Shown here piece after piece: positions 34,791 through 43,418 of a DNA stretch of 64,000 bases (position 1 is the first letter of the stretch; each line of letters begins with the position of its first letter). This DNA comes from Neomicrococcus lactis (GTDB lineage: Bacteria > Actinomycetota > Actinomycetes > Actinomycetales > Micrococcaceae). The notes under the pieces were generated by a model. That model saw only the letters and a list, made by a program, of their open reading frames with translations. It searched no databases and was not told the DNA's origin. The position numbers were made by a program, and so were the translations under genes. Location: positions 2,108,001 to 2,172,000 of the forward strand of contig NZ_JACHBL010000001.1 in assembly GCF_014200305.1 (NCBI RefSeq). Reading direction: 5' to 3'.

Positions 34791-35645
34791 TTAGCCCCTC
34801 CCCATCGTGGTTGCCACGGTTCGTGCAATTTCTGGCGGCGGACCGGCGTCGAGGGGACGCCAGCTCTCGAGCGTCGAAAACGCCACCATGCGTTTCTCCG
34901 TGGTGTACGGCGGATGGCACGTGGTCATCGTCAAAATCGCTTCGGTAGGTGCTTTGCCCTCTTGATAAGGCACGGGATCTAGCACCTGGTTCTGGCTCGG
35001 AAGCACAATGTCCGTGCTGGACCACTTGTAGGTGTAGTACCCCTGATTGGTCTGCACATAGATGCGGTCCTCCGCGCGAAGCTTGTCCATGTCCCAGAAC
35101 GCTTGGCCATGCGTCTGGCGATGCGCTGCCACCGCGAAGTTTCCCAGCTCTCCTGGCATCGCCGTGCTCTGATAATGGCCCACCCCGAGGTTGTTGAGCA
35201 CGTCCTGGCCCACACCGTTGGTGATGGGCCGGCTCCAACTAGCACCAAAACGCGGAACATACATGATTCCAAAGGTCTGGCCCTGCAAACTCAGCGAGGT
35301 CTTAGGCGGCCTTCCGTAGGTTTCCTTGTCAGCCAAAGACTGCTTTTCAACCACTGCAGAATCAGGCTTTTCCGGCGCCGCAGACGCCTCAGCCGCTATC
35401 TGCGCCACCTTCTCTGAACTCAACCCGGATTCTTGCCCCAACTCTTCTGTGAATTGTTGCTGGATATTGTGGGTGACTTCGTTGACCTGCCGGTCTGCGG
35501 AGAGGTTGGTGTACCAAAGCTCCCACGCCACAAAGAGGAGCAACAGCACGCCGAGCGTCAGTACCAATTCCCCGAGAACACCAATGATGCGAACGCCCAA
35601 GCCGGCTTTTTTCGCCGCTCGGGGTTTCTTCGCCTCGCTGTGCAC
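34791..35645 (-). CDS. Class E sortase
   Basis: A membrane-bound transpeptidase of 284 aa that anchors surface proteins to the wall. A basic N-terminus and one membrane helix (residues 20-45) lead to a long linker and the sortase barrel from about residue 125. The catalytic His is in NFAVAAHRQTHGQAF, the Cys in LTMTTCHPPYTTEKR, and the Arg in EKRMVAF; all three are present. Its sorting signal would be of the class E LAXTG type by family rule. Conserved neighbour of crgA. Confidence 0.93.
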   Translation of the reverse strand: MHSEAKKPRAAKKAGLGVRIIGVLGELVLTLGVLLLLFVAWELWYTNLSADRQVNEVTHNIQQQFTEELGQESGLSSEKVAQIAAEASAAPEKPDSAVVEKQSLADKETYGRPPKTSLSLQGQTFGIMYVPRFGASWSRPITNGVGQDVLNNLGVGHYQSTAMPGELGNFAVAAHRQTHGQAFWDMDKLRAEDRIYVQTNQGYYTYKWSSTDIVLPSQNQVLDPVPYQEGKAPTEAILTMTTCHPPYTTEKRMVAFSTLESWRPLDAGPPPEIARTVATTMGRG

Positions 35646-35798
35646 TCTTCGGCCACTTTCTCGCGTGGTTGTACCGTCAACTTCTCTAGGTTATCCCCTC
35701 GACCTGAGAGTGAGTCCCGAGCAGATACGCGTCCACTCGTTAGACTGTTACTCGTTGATAGACGTTTACCCCAGCGATTCCCGGCAGCAGGAGAACTA

Positions 35799-36137
35799 GT
35801 GGCTGATTCGAAGAAGAACAACGAGCAAGAACGGCACCACGTGCCGAGCCATGAATTGGGTCATCCTGGCCGGGAAGCAGAGCGCAAGGCTGCCAAGGCT
35901 AAGGAACCGGCAGAGCGCATTGCTCGACGCGAAGCCAAGGAAGCTAAGGCTCTTGAGCCAACGCCGACTTGGTACAAGTCCATCATGTTCGGCCTCATGC
36001 TCCTTGGCCTCTTGTGGATCATCGTGTACTACTTGGGCGGCGGACTGTTCCCGATTCCGGGCATCGGCGGCTGGAACATCTTCATTGGTTTCGGCATCGC
36101 CATGATCGGCTTCTTCATGACCACTCGCTGGAGGTAG
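35799..36137 (+). CDS. crgA: Cell division protein CrgA
   Basis: A 112-aa septum-associated protein. A charged N-terminal half with an Ala/Lys/Glu helix (EAERKAAKAKEPAERIARREAKEAKA as two overlapping heptad-like runs) precedes two membrane helices (PTWYKSIMFGLMLLGLLW and NIFIGFGIAMIGFFM) ending in TTRWR. CrgA links FtsZ, FtsQ and PBPs in mycobacteria. The GTG at 35799 is chosen for its AGGAG site; longer frames start inside the divergent sortase gene. Confidence 0.93.
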   Translation: MADSKKNNEQERHHVPSHELGHPGREAERKAAKAKEPAERIARREAKEAKALEPTPTWYKSIMFGLMLLGLLWIIVYYLGGGLFPIPGIGGWNIFIGFGIAMIGFFMTTRWR

Positions 36138-36140
36138 TGC

Positions 36141-36521
36141 ATGCGCATCAAAATGACGTCCATCCACGTCACTGACCCGGCCAAGGCTTACGAGTTTTAC
36201 ACGCAGAAGCTCGGCTTCGACACCCTCATGACCATGCCGGAGTACAACCTCTACATCGTGAAGTCCTCGGACCCCAGCGACCAGACCGGCTTGCTCCTCG
36301 AGCCCAGCGATCACCCGCTAGCCAAGGCGTACATGGAGGGACTGCATGAGCAGGGCTTCTCCATGATCGTCTTTGGTGTGCCCAATGTTCAGGAAGAATA
36401 CGAACGTTTGGTGAGCCTCGGCGTCGTCTTCAAGCAGGAGCCGCAGACCGGACCCGACGGCAGCATTAGCGCTGTCCTCGATGACACGGTGGGCAATTTC
36501 GTCCAGCTTCACCAGGACTAA
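36141..36521 (+). CDS. VOC-family protein
   Basis: A 126-aa glyoxalase/dioxygenase-fold protein, three bases after crgA and probably cotranscribed. It opens MRIKMTSIHVTDPAKAYEFY and closes VLDDTVGNFVQLHQD, the standard VOC module ends with His8-type and Glu/Gln-type metal ligands. Homologues annotated as extradiol dioxygenases or glyoxalases have varied substrates; none can be named here. Confidence 0.87.
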   Translation: MRIKMTSIHVTDPAKAYEFYTQKLGFDTLMTMPEYNLYIVKSSDPSDQTGLLLEPSDHPLAKAYMEGLHEQGFSMIVFGVPNVQEEYERLVSLGVVFKQEPQTGPDGSISAVLDDTVGNFVQLHQD

Positions 36522-36537
36522 GGCAACAAGCCAAGTC

Positions 36538-36852
36538 CTACTCCACGAACTTCAGGCCCACCACGCACGCGATGAGCCCGGTCAGGAGTAGGACTTTCAG
36601 CACGGAGATGGACTCGCCGCCAAAGAACATGCCGTAGGCAACGGTGAGTCCGGCTCCAATGCCCACCCACACGGCGTAGGCCGTTCCGGTGGATATCTCG
36701 CGCATCGCGAAAGCAAGCCCCACCATTGATAGTACGACGGCGATGCCAAAAGTCACTGTGGGCCAGAGTTTGCTGAAGCCGTCAGACTTGCCGAGCGAGA
36801 TGGCCCAAACGGCCTCGAGGATTCCAGAGAAGATCAATATTGCCCATGCCAT
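36538..36852 (-). CDS. gdx: SMR-family guanidinium exporter (Gdx/SugE type)
   Basis: A 104-aa four-helix small multidrug resistance protein. Opening MAWAILIFSGILEAVWAISL carries the essential Glu13 with W16, and the pattern GFSKLWPT fits the Gdx (formerly SugE) subtype that exchanges guanidinium for protons. ATG 36852 has AAGGATG upstream; a longer frame would run through the riboswitch. The guanidine-III riboswitch at 36870-36911 in the leader supports guanidinium as substrate. Confidence 0.9.
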   Translation of the reverse strand: MAWAILIFSGILEAVWAISLGKSDGFSKLWPTVTFGIAVVLSMVGLAFAMREISTGTAYAVWVGIGAGLTVAYGMFFGGESISVLKVLLLTGLIACVVGLKFVE

Positions 36853-36869
36853 GGGGACATCATCCTTAA

Positions 36870-36911
36870 CGGCCGTCTTGTCGCGCTCCGGGTACGGCTC
36901 CCTCGTCCGGC
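36870..36911 (-). promoter_or_regulatory. Guanidine-III (ykkC-III) riboswitch
   Basis: The minus-strand leader of the exporter contains CCGGACGAGG, then GCCGTACCCGG and GACAAGACGGC, the invariant blocks of the guanidine-III pseudoknot in the right order and spacing. It ends about 18 nt before the start codon, so the ribosome site AAGGA lies right after the aptamer, consistent with control of translation start by guanidine. Confidence 0.88.
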
Positions 36912-37067
36912 GGCCCACATTGGGGCCGACTCCCCCGAAGATAGCACCATTGGCAGTGCACAGCACAAAACACGAAATCCAAAGATCAAACATTTGGCTG
37001 ATGCTTTAGCCGCTCTACGCGAAGCAGGCCTCGGTAAACTTGAAGAGTCGCCTACCAGAGGATCATC

Positions 37068-37571
37068 GTGACAGAAGTTCGCAATCCATCAGCCACCGCG
37101 GTTACCCCGAGCGGTTGGACCCCCAAGAAGCTTTACGGGCTCGTGGCCGCCGCCGAAATGGTGACCTGGGCACTGTTGATCTTGGGCATGGTGCTCAAGT
37201 ACTCGGGCGTCTCCGAGGCCTTCGTCCCCGTCTTTGGCACGATTCACGGTGTGGTCTTCTTGTCCTACTGCGTGGTCACGGTGTTCGTGTGGGTGAACCA
37301 GAAGTGGTCCTTCGGACGCGGTGTTGCCGGATTGTTCTCGGCGATCATCCCGTTCGCAACCTTGCCGTTTGAACGTTCAGTGCAGCGCAAGGGCCTCCTC
37401 GAAGGCGGCTGGCGCCTCGCTCCAGGCGGCGACGAACCCCGCGGCTTTGTGGAAAACGTGCAGGCTTGGTGCTTGCGCCGTCCACTGCTCGCGATCCTTC
37501 TGGGCATCATCTTGGTCGCGGCCCTAGCGACCTTCCTCATCTGGCTGGGCCCACCTATTCCGAAGGGTTAA
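37068..37571 (+). CDS. DUF3817 membrane protein
   Basis: A 167-aa membrane protein with helices near residues 22-42, 55-80, 85-105 and 138-160. The core KKLYGLVAAAEMVTWALLIL, then FGTIHGVVFLSYCVVT, then SAIIPFATLPFERS is the DUF3817 pattern found across actinobacteria. Function unknown. Starts at GTG 37068 with AGAGGA six bases upstream. It is divergent from the guanidinium exporter. Confidence 0.85.
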   Translation: MTEVRNPSATAVTPSGWTPKKLYGLVAAAEMVTWALLILGMVLKYSGVSEAFVPVFGTIHGVVFLSYCVVTVFVWVNQKWSFGRGVAGLFSAIIPFATLPFERSVQRKGLLEGGWRLAPGGDEPRGFVENVQAWCLRRPLLAILLGIILVAALATFLIWLGPPIPKG

Positions 37572-37619
37572 CTTCCTAAGGGTTAACCTCCCCGAAAGGG
37601 CCGAGCCGTTCGCCAAGTG

Positions 37620-38786
37620 CTATGCCAACGCGGCAACGAGCAGTCGCGACGCCGGCCCTTCATCCGTGAGGATCCACAAGGACTTTCCGTCCGGTGTGAC
37701 TGCGACATCCCGCAACCGCGAACCCTTGAACTCCGGCGGATCCAGTTGCGGCAGCGGTCCGGCCGGAATTGGCGTATCTGCGTCATGGGAAAGACCTTTG
37801 GGCAGGCTCACCACCCACAGTCGCTGACCGCGTAGCGCGGCCACATAAGCAGTCTGACCCGAAATCGCGAGCCCTGAAGGCGAGGCATCTGCGGTCGATT
37901 CCCAGACGTGATGCGCGGGCCGGCTTCGCCCTCCAGATACCTCTGACGTTCCATAACCCGTAGTCAGCGGCCACCCGTAATTGCCGCCTTGGTAGATTCG
38001 CTGCAGCTCATCATCCTTGTCAGGCCCCAATTCCGTGGCCCACAGCTCGCCCGAACTCGTGAACGCGAGCCCCTGAACATTCCGATGTCCAAGGCTGTAC
38101 ACGGTGGTCTTGCCGGAGCTCGGATCATGACGCAGAATCTTTCCGCCGAGCTTCTCCAACTCTTGCGCTACTTCGCGGCGCCCTGCATCCCCCGTCCCCA
38201 CATAGAGCGCGCCGTCCGGCCCAAACACCATGCGCCCACCGTTGTGAATCCGCGACCGCGGAATACCCTCAATCACCGTCTCAAAACGCCGAAAATCCCG
38301 CGTTGAGATTACCTGATTTCCCCCGGACACCGTCCGGTACACATAGACCTGGTTGGACTCTGAATAGTCCGGGCTCAGCGCGATTCCCAGTAGCCCGCCC
38401 TCGCCGCCGTGATACACCTCCGGCACCCGGGCAACCTCTGATTTTTGCGCCGTTCCTCCCTGCGCATTCGGGACGTCCACCCGAAAAACCACTCCCGTAT
38501 CGCGGCTGGTCAGCAGCGCTGATCGCTGCCCTGAAGCGTCATCGCGCGGCAGAAACGCGATCTGCCACGGCGAGTCCAGACCCTCCAGCACCGTGCGCGG
38601 CGCCTGCGGAACCAGCGGCGCCACGAAGGTTGGCTTCGGCGCGGAACCCAGCGTCGTCGTACTGGAAATACCGGAAGAGGACGACGACGCAGCTTGCGTC
38701 CCCCGCCCCGCGTTCGGGACACACGCCGTCTGGGCCGCAACGGCCGAAGCCGCCGCAGTGACCAAGAGGGCGCGGCGCGTGATCAT
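37620..38786 (-). CDS. PQQ-dependent aldose sugar dehydrogenase family lipoprotein
   Basis: A 388-aa six-bladed propeller of the soluble glucose/sorbosone dehydrogenase family. The N-terminus MITRRALLVTAAASAVAAQTAC has an Arg pair and lipobox, so it is an exported lipoprotein, possibly by the Tat path. Catalytic and PQQ-contact strings: GEGGLLGIALSPDY, SRIHNGGRMVFGPDG, YVGTGDAG, SLGHRNVQGLAF, and GGNYGWP. A Ser/Thr linker after the lipobox is made by two inverted copies of the dispersed repeat. It overlaps the GNAT gene upstream by 4 bp. Confidence 0.88.
   Translation of the reverse strand: MITRRALLVTAAASAVAAQTACVPNAGRGTQAASSSSSGISSTTTLGSAPKPTFVAPLVPQAPRTVLEGLDSPWQIAFLPRDDASGQRSALLTSRDTGVVFRVDVPNAQGGTAQKSEVARVPEVYHGGEGGLLGIALSPDYSESNQVYVYRTVSGGNQVISTRDFRRFETVIEGIPRSRIHNGGRMVFGPDGALYVGTGDAGRREVAQELEKLGGKILRHDPSSGKTTVYSLGHRNVQGLAFTSSGELWATELGPDKDDELQRIYQGGNYGWPLTTGYGTSEVSGGRSRPAHHVWESTADASPSGLAISGQTAYVAALRGQRLWVVSLPKGLSHDADTPIPAGPLPQLDPPEFKGSRLRDVAVTPDGKSLWILTDEGPASRLLVAALA
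38650..38665 (+). repeat. Dispersed GCGTCGTC repeat, copy i1
   Basis: AGCGTCGTCGTACTGG, facing copy i2 eleven bases away; the pair makes an imperfect hairpin in the linker of the sugar dehydrogenase gene. Confidence 0.6.
38677..38698 (-). repeat. Dispersed GCGTCGTC repeat, copy i2
   Basis: Minus-strand CGCAAGCTGCGTCGTCGTCC then TC; full-length copy including the CGCAA flank, inverted relative to i1. Confidence 0.7.
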
Positions 38787-39775
38787 GCGAGGAGTCGCTC
38801 CATGACCACCGACGTCCGAGTGACACGGAAGCCGATGCGTTCGTAGATGGTGTTGGCGCCTGTGGGGCTGGCCGAGTCGACGCCGAGTTCCGCCTTCACG
38901 AAGCCTTCGCGCTGCGCTTGTTTGAGAGACTCCACGAGCAGCTCGGTGGCAAGGCCTTGGCCTCTAGCGCGGCGGCGCGTGCCGACGATGGAAATGTAGA
39001 GTTCCTTGTCTTGATACTCGGTAGCCAAGACGTAAGCGTCCACGGCGTCATCGCCTTCGATCTCCGGGTTGATCGCAATCCGGGAGAGGGTGGGTCGAAA
39101 AGCGACCGAGCCCAGCGTGGAGAACTCCCAATTCTCCTTCGAGCGTGGGGACGAGCCCCAGTGATCGGCGAAGGCCTCGTTGTGCGCAAGGCGCGTAGCT
39201 TCACCGTGCTTCGCCGGATCCAGCTCGATAGCCCGCGCGTTCTCCCGCGGAGGCGCGCCGATTTCAAAGCCTGCCGGCGGCTCCCACACGTCGAAGTCCA
39301 CTCGCATATCTGAGAAATAGCGAGCCCGCTCAAATCCGTACTTGAGCGCCAAGAATTCGTCCGCGCTGCCGGGGTGGTGGATCCACATGCTGGCCTTGGT
39401 GGGAGCACCTGGATGCTTCTCAGCAGCTTTGACCAGAGCGCGCTTGAACAGCCAGTCGGTCACCTCGGAGCCCAACCCGCGACGCCGATAACGCGGGTCA
39501 ACGCCGCCGCCAAAAATCGCTTTCGCGTAGCCATCCCGCAAGCCGTCCGTGACGTGCAACTGGCCGTAAGCGACCATGAGATCGCCATCATAGATGGCCA
39601 AAGTGTCCAGCTCGGAATCTACCGAGGGGTCGTCCAGCTCTTCTTCGAGCAGGGTGGGAGTGTACTTTTCACCGGTCTGGTCATACTCACCAATGTCATT
39701 GACGAGGCGCGTCCATTCGCCCAAGTCAGCTTTGGATATGGGAAGCCGGACAAGGTGGTCATTGGGCGGAAACAC
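38783..39775 (-). CDS. GNAT-family N-acetyltransferase, two tandem domains
   Basis: A 330-aa protein with two acetyltransferase folds. The first (residues about 10-165) carries GVDPRYRRRGLGSEVTDWLF, the second (about 175-330) carries RRRARGQGLATELLVESL and ends ANTIYERIGFRVTRTS; both R-x-x-G-x-G/A signatures are seen for acetyl-CoA binding. Arrangement resembles mycothiol synthase-type double GNATs, but I do not claim that activity. It starts at GTG 39775, five bases after the MFS gene, and overlaps the dehydrogenase gene by 4 bp. Confidence 0.88.
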   Translation of the reverse strand: MFPPNDHLVRLPISKADLGEWTRLVNDIGEYDQTGEKYTPTLLEEELDDPSVDSELDTLAIYDGDLMVAYGQLHVTDGLRDGYAKAIFGGGVDPRYRRRGLGSEVTDWLFKRALVKAAEKHPGAPTKASMWIHHPGSADEFLALKYGFERARYFSDMRVDFDVWEPPAGFEIGAPPRENARAIELDPAKHGEATRLAHNEAFADHWGSSPRSKENWEFSTLGSVAFRPTLSRIAINPEIEGDDAVDAYVLATEYQDKELYISIVGTRRRARGQGLATELLVESLKQAQREGFVKAELGVDSASPTGANTIYERIGFRVTRTSVVMERLLA

Positions 39776-39779
39776 TGGG

Positions 39780-41084
39780 TTATCCCTTCATTCCGACGTC
39801 GTGGACGAGCCTTGGCGCGCTGCGCAAAGACAGCAACGAGGCAGCGGCGGCGATGCACAATACCGCGGCACTCAGCCACGCCAAGAGGTAGGTTCCGGTG
39901 AGATCTCGGATCATTCCGGCGCTCACCGAAGCTATGCCTGCTCCGATCATATGACTTGCGAAGACCCAGCCAAAGACAATTCCAGCTTTCTGTGGACCAA
40001 AGTAGGTGCGGCACAGCGCCACCGTCGGCGGAACCGTGGCAACCCAGTCCAATCCGTAGAAAATGATGAACACCCACAGAGGCGGCTCGATGGTCGGCGC
40101 CAGCATGGTGTTAAGGAAAACCAGGGAGAAACCGCGCAGCGTGTAGTAGATCATGAGCAGGATCGCCGGGTTCATGCGGTCCGTGAGCCACCCGGAGAGC
40201 ACGGTGCCAATGACGTCAAAGATGCCGATCACCGCTAGCAATCCGGCGGCCGTGGTGGCCGGCATGCCGTGATCGTGTGCTGCAGGGATGAAGTGGGTCT
40301 GAATCAGGCCGTTGGTGGACCAGCCACACACGAAGAAGGTGAAGGCCAGAATCCAGAATGCACGAGACTTGAAGGCTTCCGCCAAGACGTCGATCGCGAT
40401 CCGCCAGGCTGCCCGCTGTGGGTGAATCGAAGCCGAGCTGTGCGCTGGGGTGGAAGCTGCGGCGTCGTACTCAAGATCTGTGGGTGAACCATACGGAAGA
40501 CGGCCCATGTCCTGTGGACGATCCCGAAAGAACAGCAAAAAGAGCGGGATAACAAGGAGCGCAACGGAAGCGGTGGCCAACGATGCCGCGCGCCAGCCGG
40601 GGTGATGCGCGAGCTGGACGATGAGCGGCAGGAAAATCAGTTGTCCACACGCGTTCGCGGCGGAGAAGATGCCCATCACCAGGCCGCGGTGTGTGTGAAA
40701 CCAGCGTTGGGCCACAATCGCGCCGAAAACCAGGGCCATCACGCCGGTGCCAATGCCGATGAAGAGACCCCATAACACCCACAATTGCCACAAGCTGGTC
40801 ATGACGGTGGTGAGTCCGGCACCGAGCGCCACCAGTGTGAGGCCCGTGATGATGACTCGTTTGACGCCGAAGCGTTCCATTGCGGCTGCCGCGAAAGGCG
40901 CTGTCAAGCCGTAAAAGATGAGGTTCGCCGTCACGGCGCCGGACGTTCCCGTGCGGCTCCAGCCGAATTCGTGCTCGAGCGGTTCAAAGAGCGCGCCCGT
41001 AGTGGAACGGAATGCTGCGCCGGCCAGCAAGGCAAACAGCGTGACGGCAACAATCAGGAAGGCGTAGCGTCCAACGGGTTTCAC
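39780..41084 (-). CDS. MFS transporter (monocarboxylate/OFA-like)
   Basis: A 434-aa major facilitator with 12 predicted helices. FEPLEHEFGWSRTGTSGAV and the mid-loop SGWLTDRMNPAILL fit the MCT/oxalate-formate group. The central cytoplasmic loop holds a dispersed repeat (L-E-Y-D-A-A-A-S). It heads a three-gene minus-strand operon with the GNAT and sugar dehydrogenase genes. The substrate is unknown; a carboxylate is plausible by family. Confidence 0.87.
   Translation of the reverse strand: MKPVGRYAFLIVAVTLFALLAGAAFRSTTGALFEPLEHEFGWSRTGTSGAVTANLIFYGLTAPFAAAAMERFGVKRVIITGLTLVALGAGLTTVMTSLWQLWVLWGLFIGIGTGVMALVFGAIVAQRWFHTHRGLVMGIFSAANACGQLIFLPLIVQLAHHPGWRAASLATASVALLVIPLFLLFFRDRPQDMGRLPYGSPTDLEYDAAASTPAHSSASIHPQRAAWRIAIDVLAEAFKSRAFWILAFTFFVCGWSTNGLIQTHFIPAAHDHGMPATTAAGLLAVIGIFDVIGTVLSGWLTDRMNPAILLMIYYTLRGFSLVFLNTMLAPTIEPPLWVFIIFYGLDWVATVPPTVALCRTYFGPQKAGIVFGWVFASHMIGAGIASVSAGMIRDLTGTYLLAWLSAAVLCIAAAASLLSLRSAPRLVHDVGMKG
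40454..40472 (+). repeat. Dispersed GCGTCGTC repeat, copy j
   Basis: AAGCTGCGGCGTCGTACTC, a perfect core match, in the coding sequence for the central loop of the MFS transporter. Confidence 0.65.
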
Positions 41085-41160
41085 TACGCCATTTTAGGGA
41101 CTGAATTCAGCCTCCCAGAACCTTGCTGTTGTTTCTTAACGCACAGGTTGTGCACGGAGG

Positions 41161-41602
41161 TTATCCACAACTGGGGATTAAATTGTGCGTAACTGTGTTC
41201 TAATCCCGCGTATCCACAGGGATGCGAGGTTATTAACAGGGGTCTAACTACACGTGTGTAACTTTTCTACAGTGTGGACAACTACTGTGGATAACTTTCA
41301 TGGAGGGGTGAATTTAGTGGAAATACTAGTGCTTTTGGGCTGTTTACCCTGATTTTCCGCGAAAGTTATCCACCCCGAGTTACCCACAATGGTCTAGACC
41401 AATTTGTGAACAACCGAGTTATCCACAGGCAGTGGATATTGTGAAAGAAAAAGTGAGCACCGTTTGTGTTTTCTGCAACATAATAATCGGTAATGCACTT
41501 TGTCTAGGCACTTTTTGTGCTCTGAGGTTGTGATAACCCGCACTTTTCGCCTGAAAAATAGGTGGAAATTACAGCCTTGTGAGTTCTTAACAATGTGGAT
41601 AA
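41161..41602. other. DnaA-box cluster in a 620-bp gene-free region
   Basis: No gene is seen between 41085 and 41703. Perfect TTATCCACA boxes lie at 41161 (+), 41286-41294 (-), 41419 (+) and 41594-41602 (-). One-mismatch boxes lie at 41210, 41273-41281, 41366 and 41380; weaker ones at 41230, 41405, 41607 and 41631. The stretch is clearly more A+T-rich than its surroundings. It is 15 kb from dnaA, so it could be a DnaA-titration site or part of the origin itself. Confidence 0.75.
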
Positions 41603-41614
41603 CTTGTGTGGAAA

Positions 41615-41656
41615 TCTTTGAGCCCTCCCCTGTGAACAACGGGAAGGGCTCAAAGA
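41615..41656 (-). terminator. Terminator hairpin after the rhomboid gene
   Basis: CTTTGAGCCCT (41616-41626) pairs with AGGGCTCAAAG (41645-41655), about 50 bp past the rhomboid stop. Confidence 0.6.
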
Positions 41657-41703
41657 TCGCTCGATGGAGCGAAGAAGTTACCAGCGGCAGTTAGCCGCAG
41701 CGG

Positions 41704-42585
41704 CTATCCAAGGTAGCGAGACGGCAGCATGATCCAGCCGAGATACGTCAACACCAAGAGCGCAGCTACCACCACCGCTATCCCCGCCCACTGCAACGTG
41801 GCACGGCGCGGGCCGGCAGGCGTGTAAGCAAAGATCGCTCCCATGGCGAGACCCACAATGAGGCCGCCGACGTGCGCTTGCCAAGAGATGTTGAATCCCG
41901 GGATGAAGCCGAGCACCAGGTTGATCGCCACTGTCACCAGAATGCCGGTGTAGTTAACACGCCGTTGACGCATGATGATCAACAAGGCACCGAAGAGTCC
42001 AAAGACCGCGCCAGATGCGCCGATCACGGCCACGCGCGGATCTTCGAGCCACAGCACGGCCACCGAACCGCCGATCGCCGAGAGGATATAGAGAGCCAAG
42101 AACCGGGCACGCCCCAAGAGTGGCTCCAGCATCCCGCCAATCGCGTACAACAAGTACATGTTGAACAGGATGTGGAAGATCATGCCCTGTGAGTGAAGCA
42201 GGGCCGCGGTCAGCATGCGCCACGGCTCGGAGCCGGTAAGGATGCCCGCGTAGAGAAGCTCTCGCTGCAAGCCGGGAACGGCGAACTGCAACAAGAAGGT
42301 CAAAGCAGTGATCGCGATGATCGCGTACGTGACGATTGGTCGGCCGCCGGCCTGAACCTTGCCGCCAAACGCCGTGCGCTGCACCGGCATGGCGCGCTGC
42401 GCTTCGTTGACGCAGTCCACGCACTGGATGCCTACGGCTGCCGGGCGCTGGCACTCTCCACAGGTGGGACGGCCGCAGCGCTGACAGCGCACGTAAGAGA
42501 CACGGTCCGGGTGACGCGGGCAGACGGGGATGCCTTCCGGTTCAGTGGTGGGCTGAGCGCCGTAGCTCGGTGGTTCGTAGGACAC
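41704..42585 (-). CDS. Rhomboid-family intramembrane serine protease with N-terminal zinc finger
   Basis: A 293-aa membrane protease. Residues about 18-65 hold four Cys pairs (CPRH, YVRCQRCGRPTCGEC, GIQCVDC), a B-box-like zinc finger. The rhomboid core follows with six helices: nucleophile Ser in GASGAVFGLFGA, His in WQAHVGGLIVGL, and the loop HSQGMIFHILFNMYLL. The start is set at GTG 42585, which has GGAG nine bases upstream; the longer ATG start at 42642 would lie inside the upstream terminator. Substrates unknown. Confidence 0.9.
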   Translation of the reverse strand: MSYEPPSYGAQPTTEPEGIPVCPRHPDRVSYVRCQRCGRPTCGECQRPAAVGIQCVDCVNEAQRAMPVQRTAFGGKVQAGGRPIVTYAIIAITALTFLLQFAVPGLQRELLYAGILTGSEPWRMLTAALLHSQGMIFHILFNMYLLYAIGGMLEPLLGRARFLALYILSAIGGSVAVLWLEDPRVAVIGASGAVFGLFGALLIIMRQRRVNYTGILVTVAINLVLGFIPGFNISWQAHVGGLIVGLAMGAIFAYTPAGPRRATLQWAGIAVVVAALLVLTYLGWIMLPSRYLG

Positions 42586-42629
42586 GGTGTCTCCGAATTC
42601 TGAAGAGTATGAACGTGATTTATATGTGG

Positions 42630-42671
42630 AAAACCCCGGCAAGGTCGCGCAAGGCGGCCCTACCGGGGTTT
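42630..42671 (-). terminator. Terminator after the cyclophilin gene
   Basis: AAACCCCGG (minus 42671-42663) pairs with CCGGGGTTT (42639-42631), followed by T-rich sequence on the minus strand; 45 bp downstream of the cyclophilin stop. Confidence 0.75.
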
Positions 42672-42714
42672 CCTACACCACAAGGTTTTGGAAGAAACTC
42701 GCAGTCAGCGGGCT

Positions 42715-43260
42715 TTAGAGCTCTTCGATGTCGATGGACTCGATGACAACGTCCTCGAGGGGCTTGTCGCGCATGTCGGTGGCAACGTTGTTGAGCTTGT
42801 CAACGACCTCGCGGGAAGCCTCATCAACAACCTCACCGAAGATGGTGTGCTTGCCCTGCAACCAGGTGGTTGGGACAGAGGTGATGAAGAACTGCGAGCC
42901 GTTGGTGCCGCGGCCCATCTGGATGCCAGCGTTGGCCATGGCGAGCTTGTAAGGCTCGTTGAAGTTGAGGTCTGGGTTGATTTCGTCGTCGAACTTGTAG
43001 CCCGGTCCGCCAATGCCCTGACCCAGTGGGTCGCCGCCCTGAATCATGAAGTCAGAGATGATGCGGTGGAAGATGGTGCCGTTGTAGAGCGGGGTCTTAA
43101 CCTGCTCTTCGCCGGTCTGTGGGTGAACCCAAGTCTGTTCGCCGGTGGAAAGACCAACGAAGTTCTTGACCGTCTTAGGAGCGTGATTGCCGAAAAGGTT
43201 GACCTCGATATCGCCGAGGGTCGTGTGGATGGTCGCCTTGTGCGTTGGAATAGCAGTCAT
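42715..43260 (-). CDS. ppiA: Peptidyl-prolyl cis-trans isomerase, cyclophilin type
   Basis: A cytosolic cyclophilin of 181 aa that speeds proline isomerisation. The active-site strings FHRIISDFMIQGGDPLGQG (Arg at the catalytic centre), MANAGIQMGRGTNGSQFFIT and TWLQGKHTIFGEV are complete. No signal peptide is seen. Placement near the gyr genes and tRNA-Ile/Ala matches ppiA of mycobacteria. Confidence 0.95.
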   Translation of the reverse strand: MTAIPTHKATIHTTLGDIEVNLFGNHAPKTVKNFVGLSTGEQTWVHPQTGEEQVKTPLYNGTIFHRIISDFMIQGGDPLGQGIGGPGYKFDDEINPDLNFNEPYKLAMANAGIQMGRGTNGSQFFITSVPTTWLQGKHTIFGEVVDEASREVVDKLNNVATDMRDKPLEDVVIESIDIEEL

Positions 43261-43418
43261 GACCCTATTCTTTCATTCAGAAGCCCGTATCTCATGTTCT
43301 TAGCTACGCGCACAGTGAACAATCCTCAAAGTTGTCCCCAATTCACGGTGTTTGCGTGGAAATTGGGGCCTCCGGAACGTAAGGTGAAAGTGTAAGTTCA
43401 CTAACTTCGGAGGCCTTG

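Noticed and set aside
42586-42642. Upstream ATG start for the rhomboid protease
   Set aside because: It lies inside the cyclophilin terminator hairpin; the GTG at 42585 has a good ribosome site.
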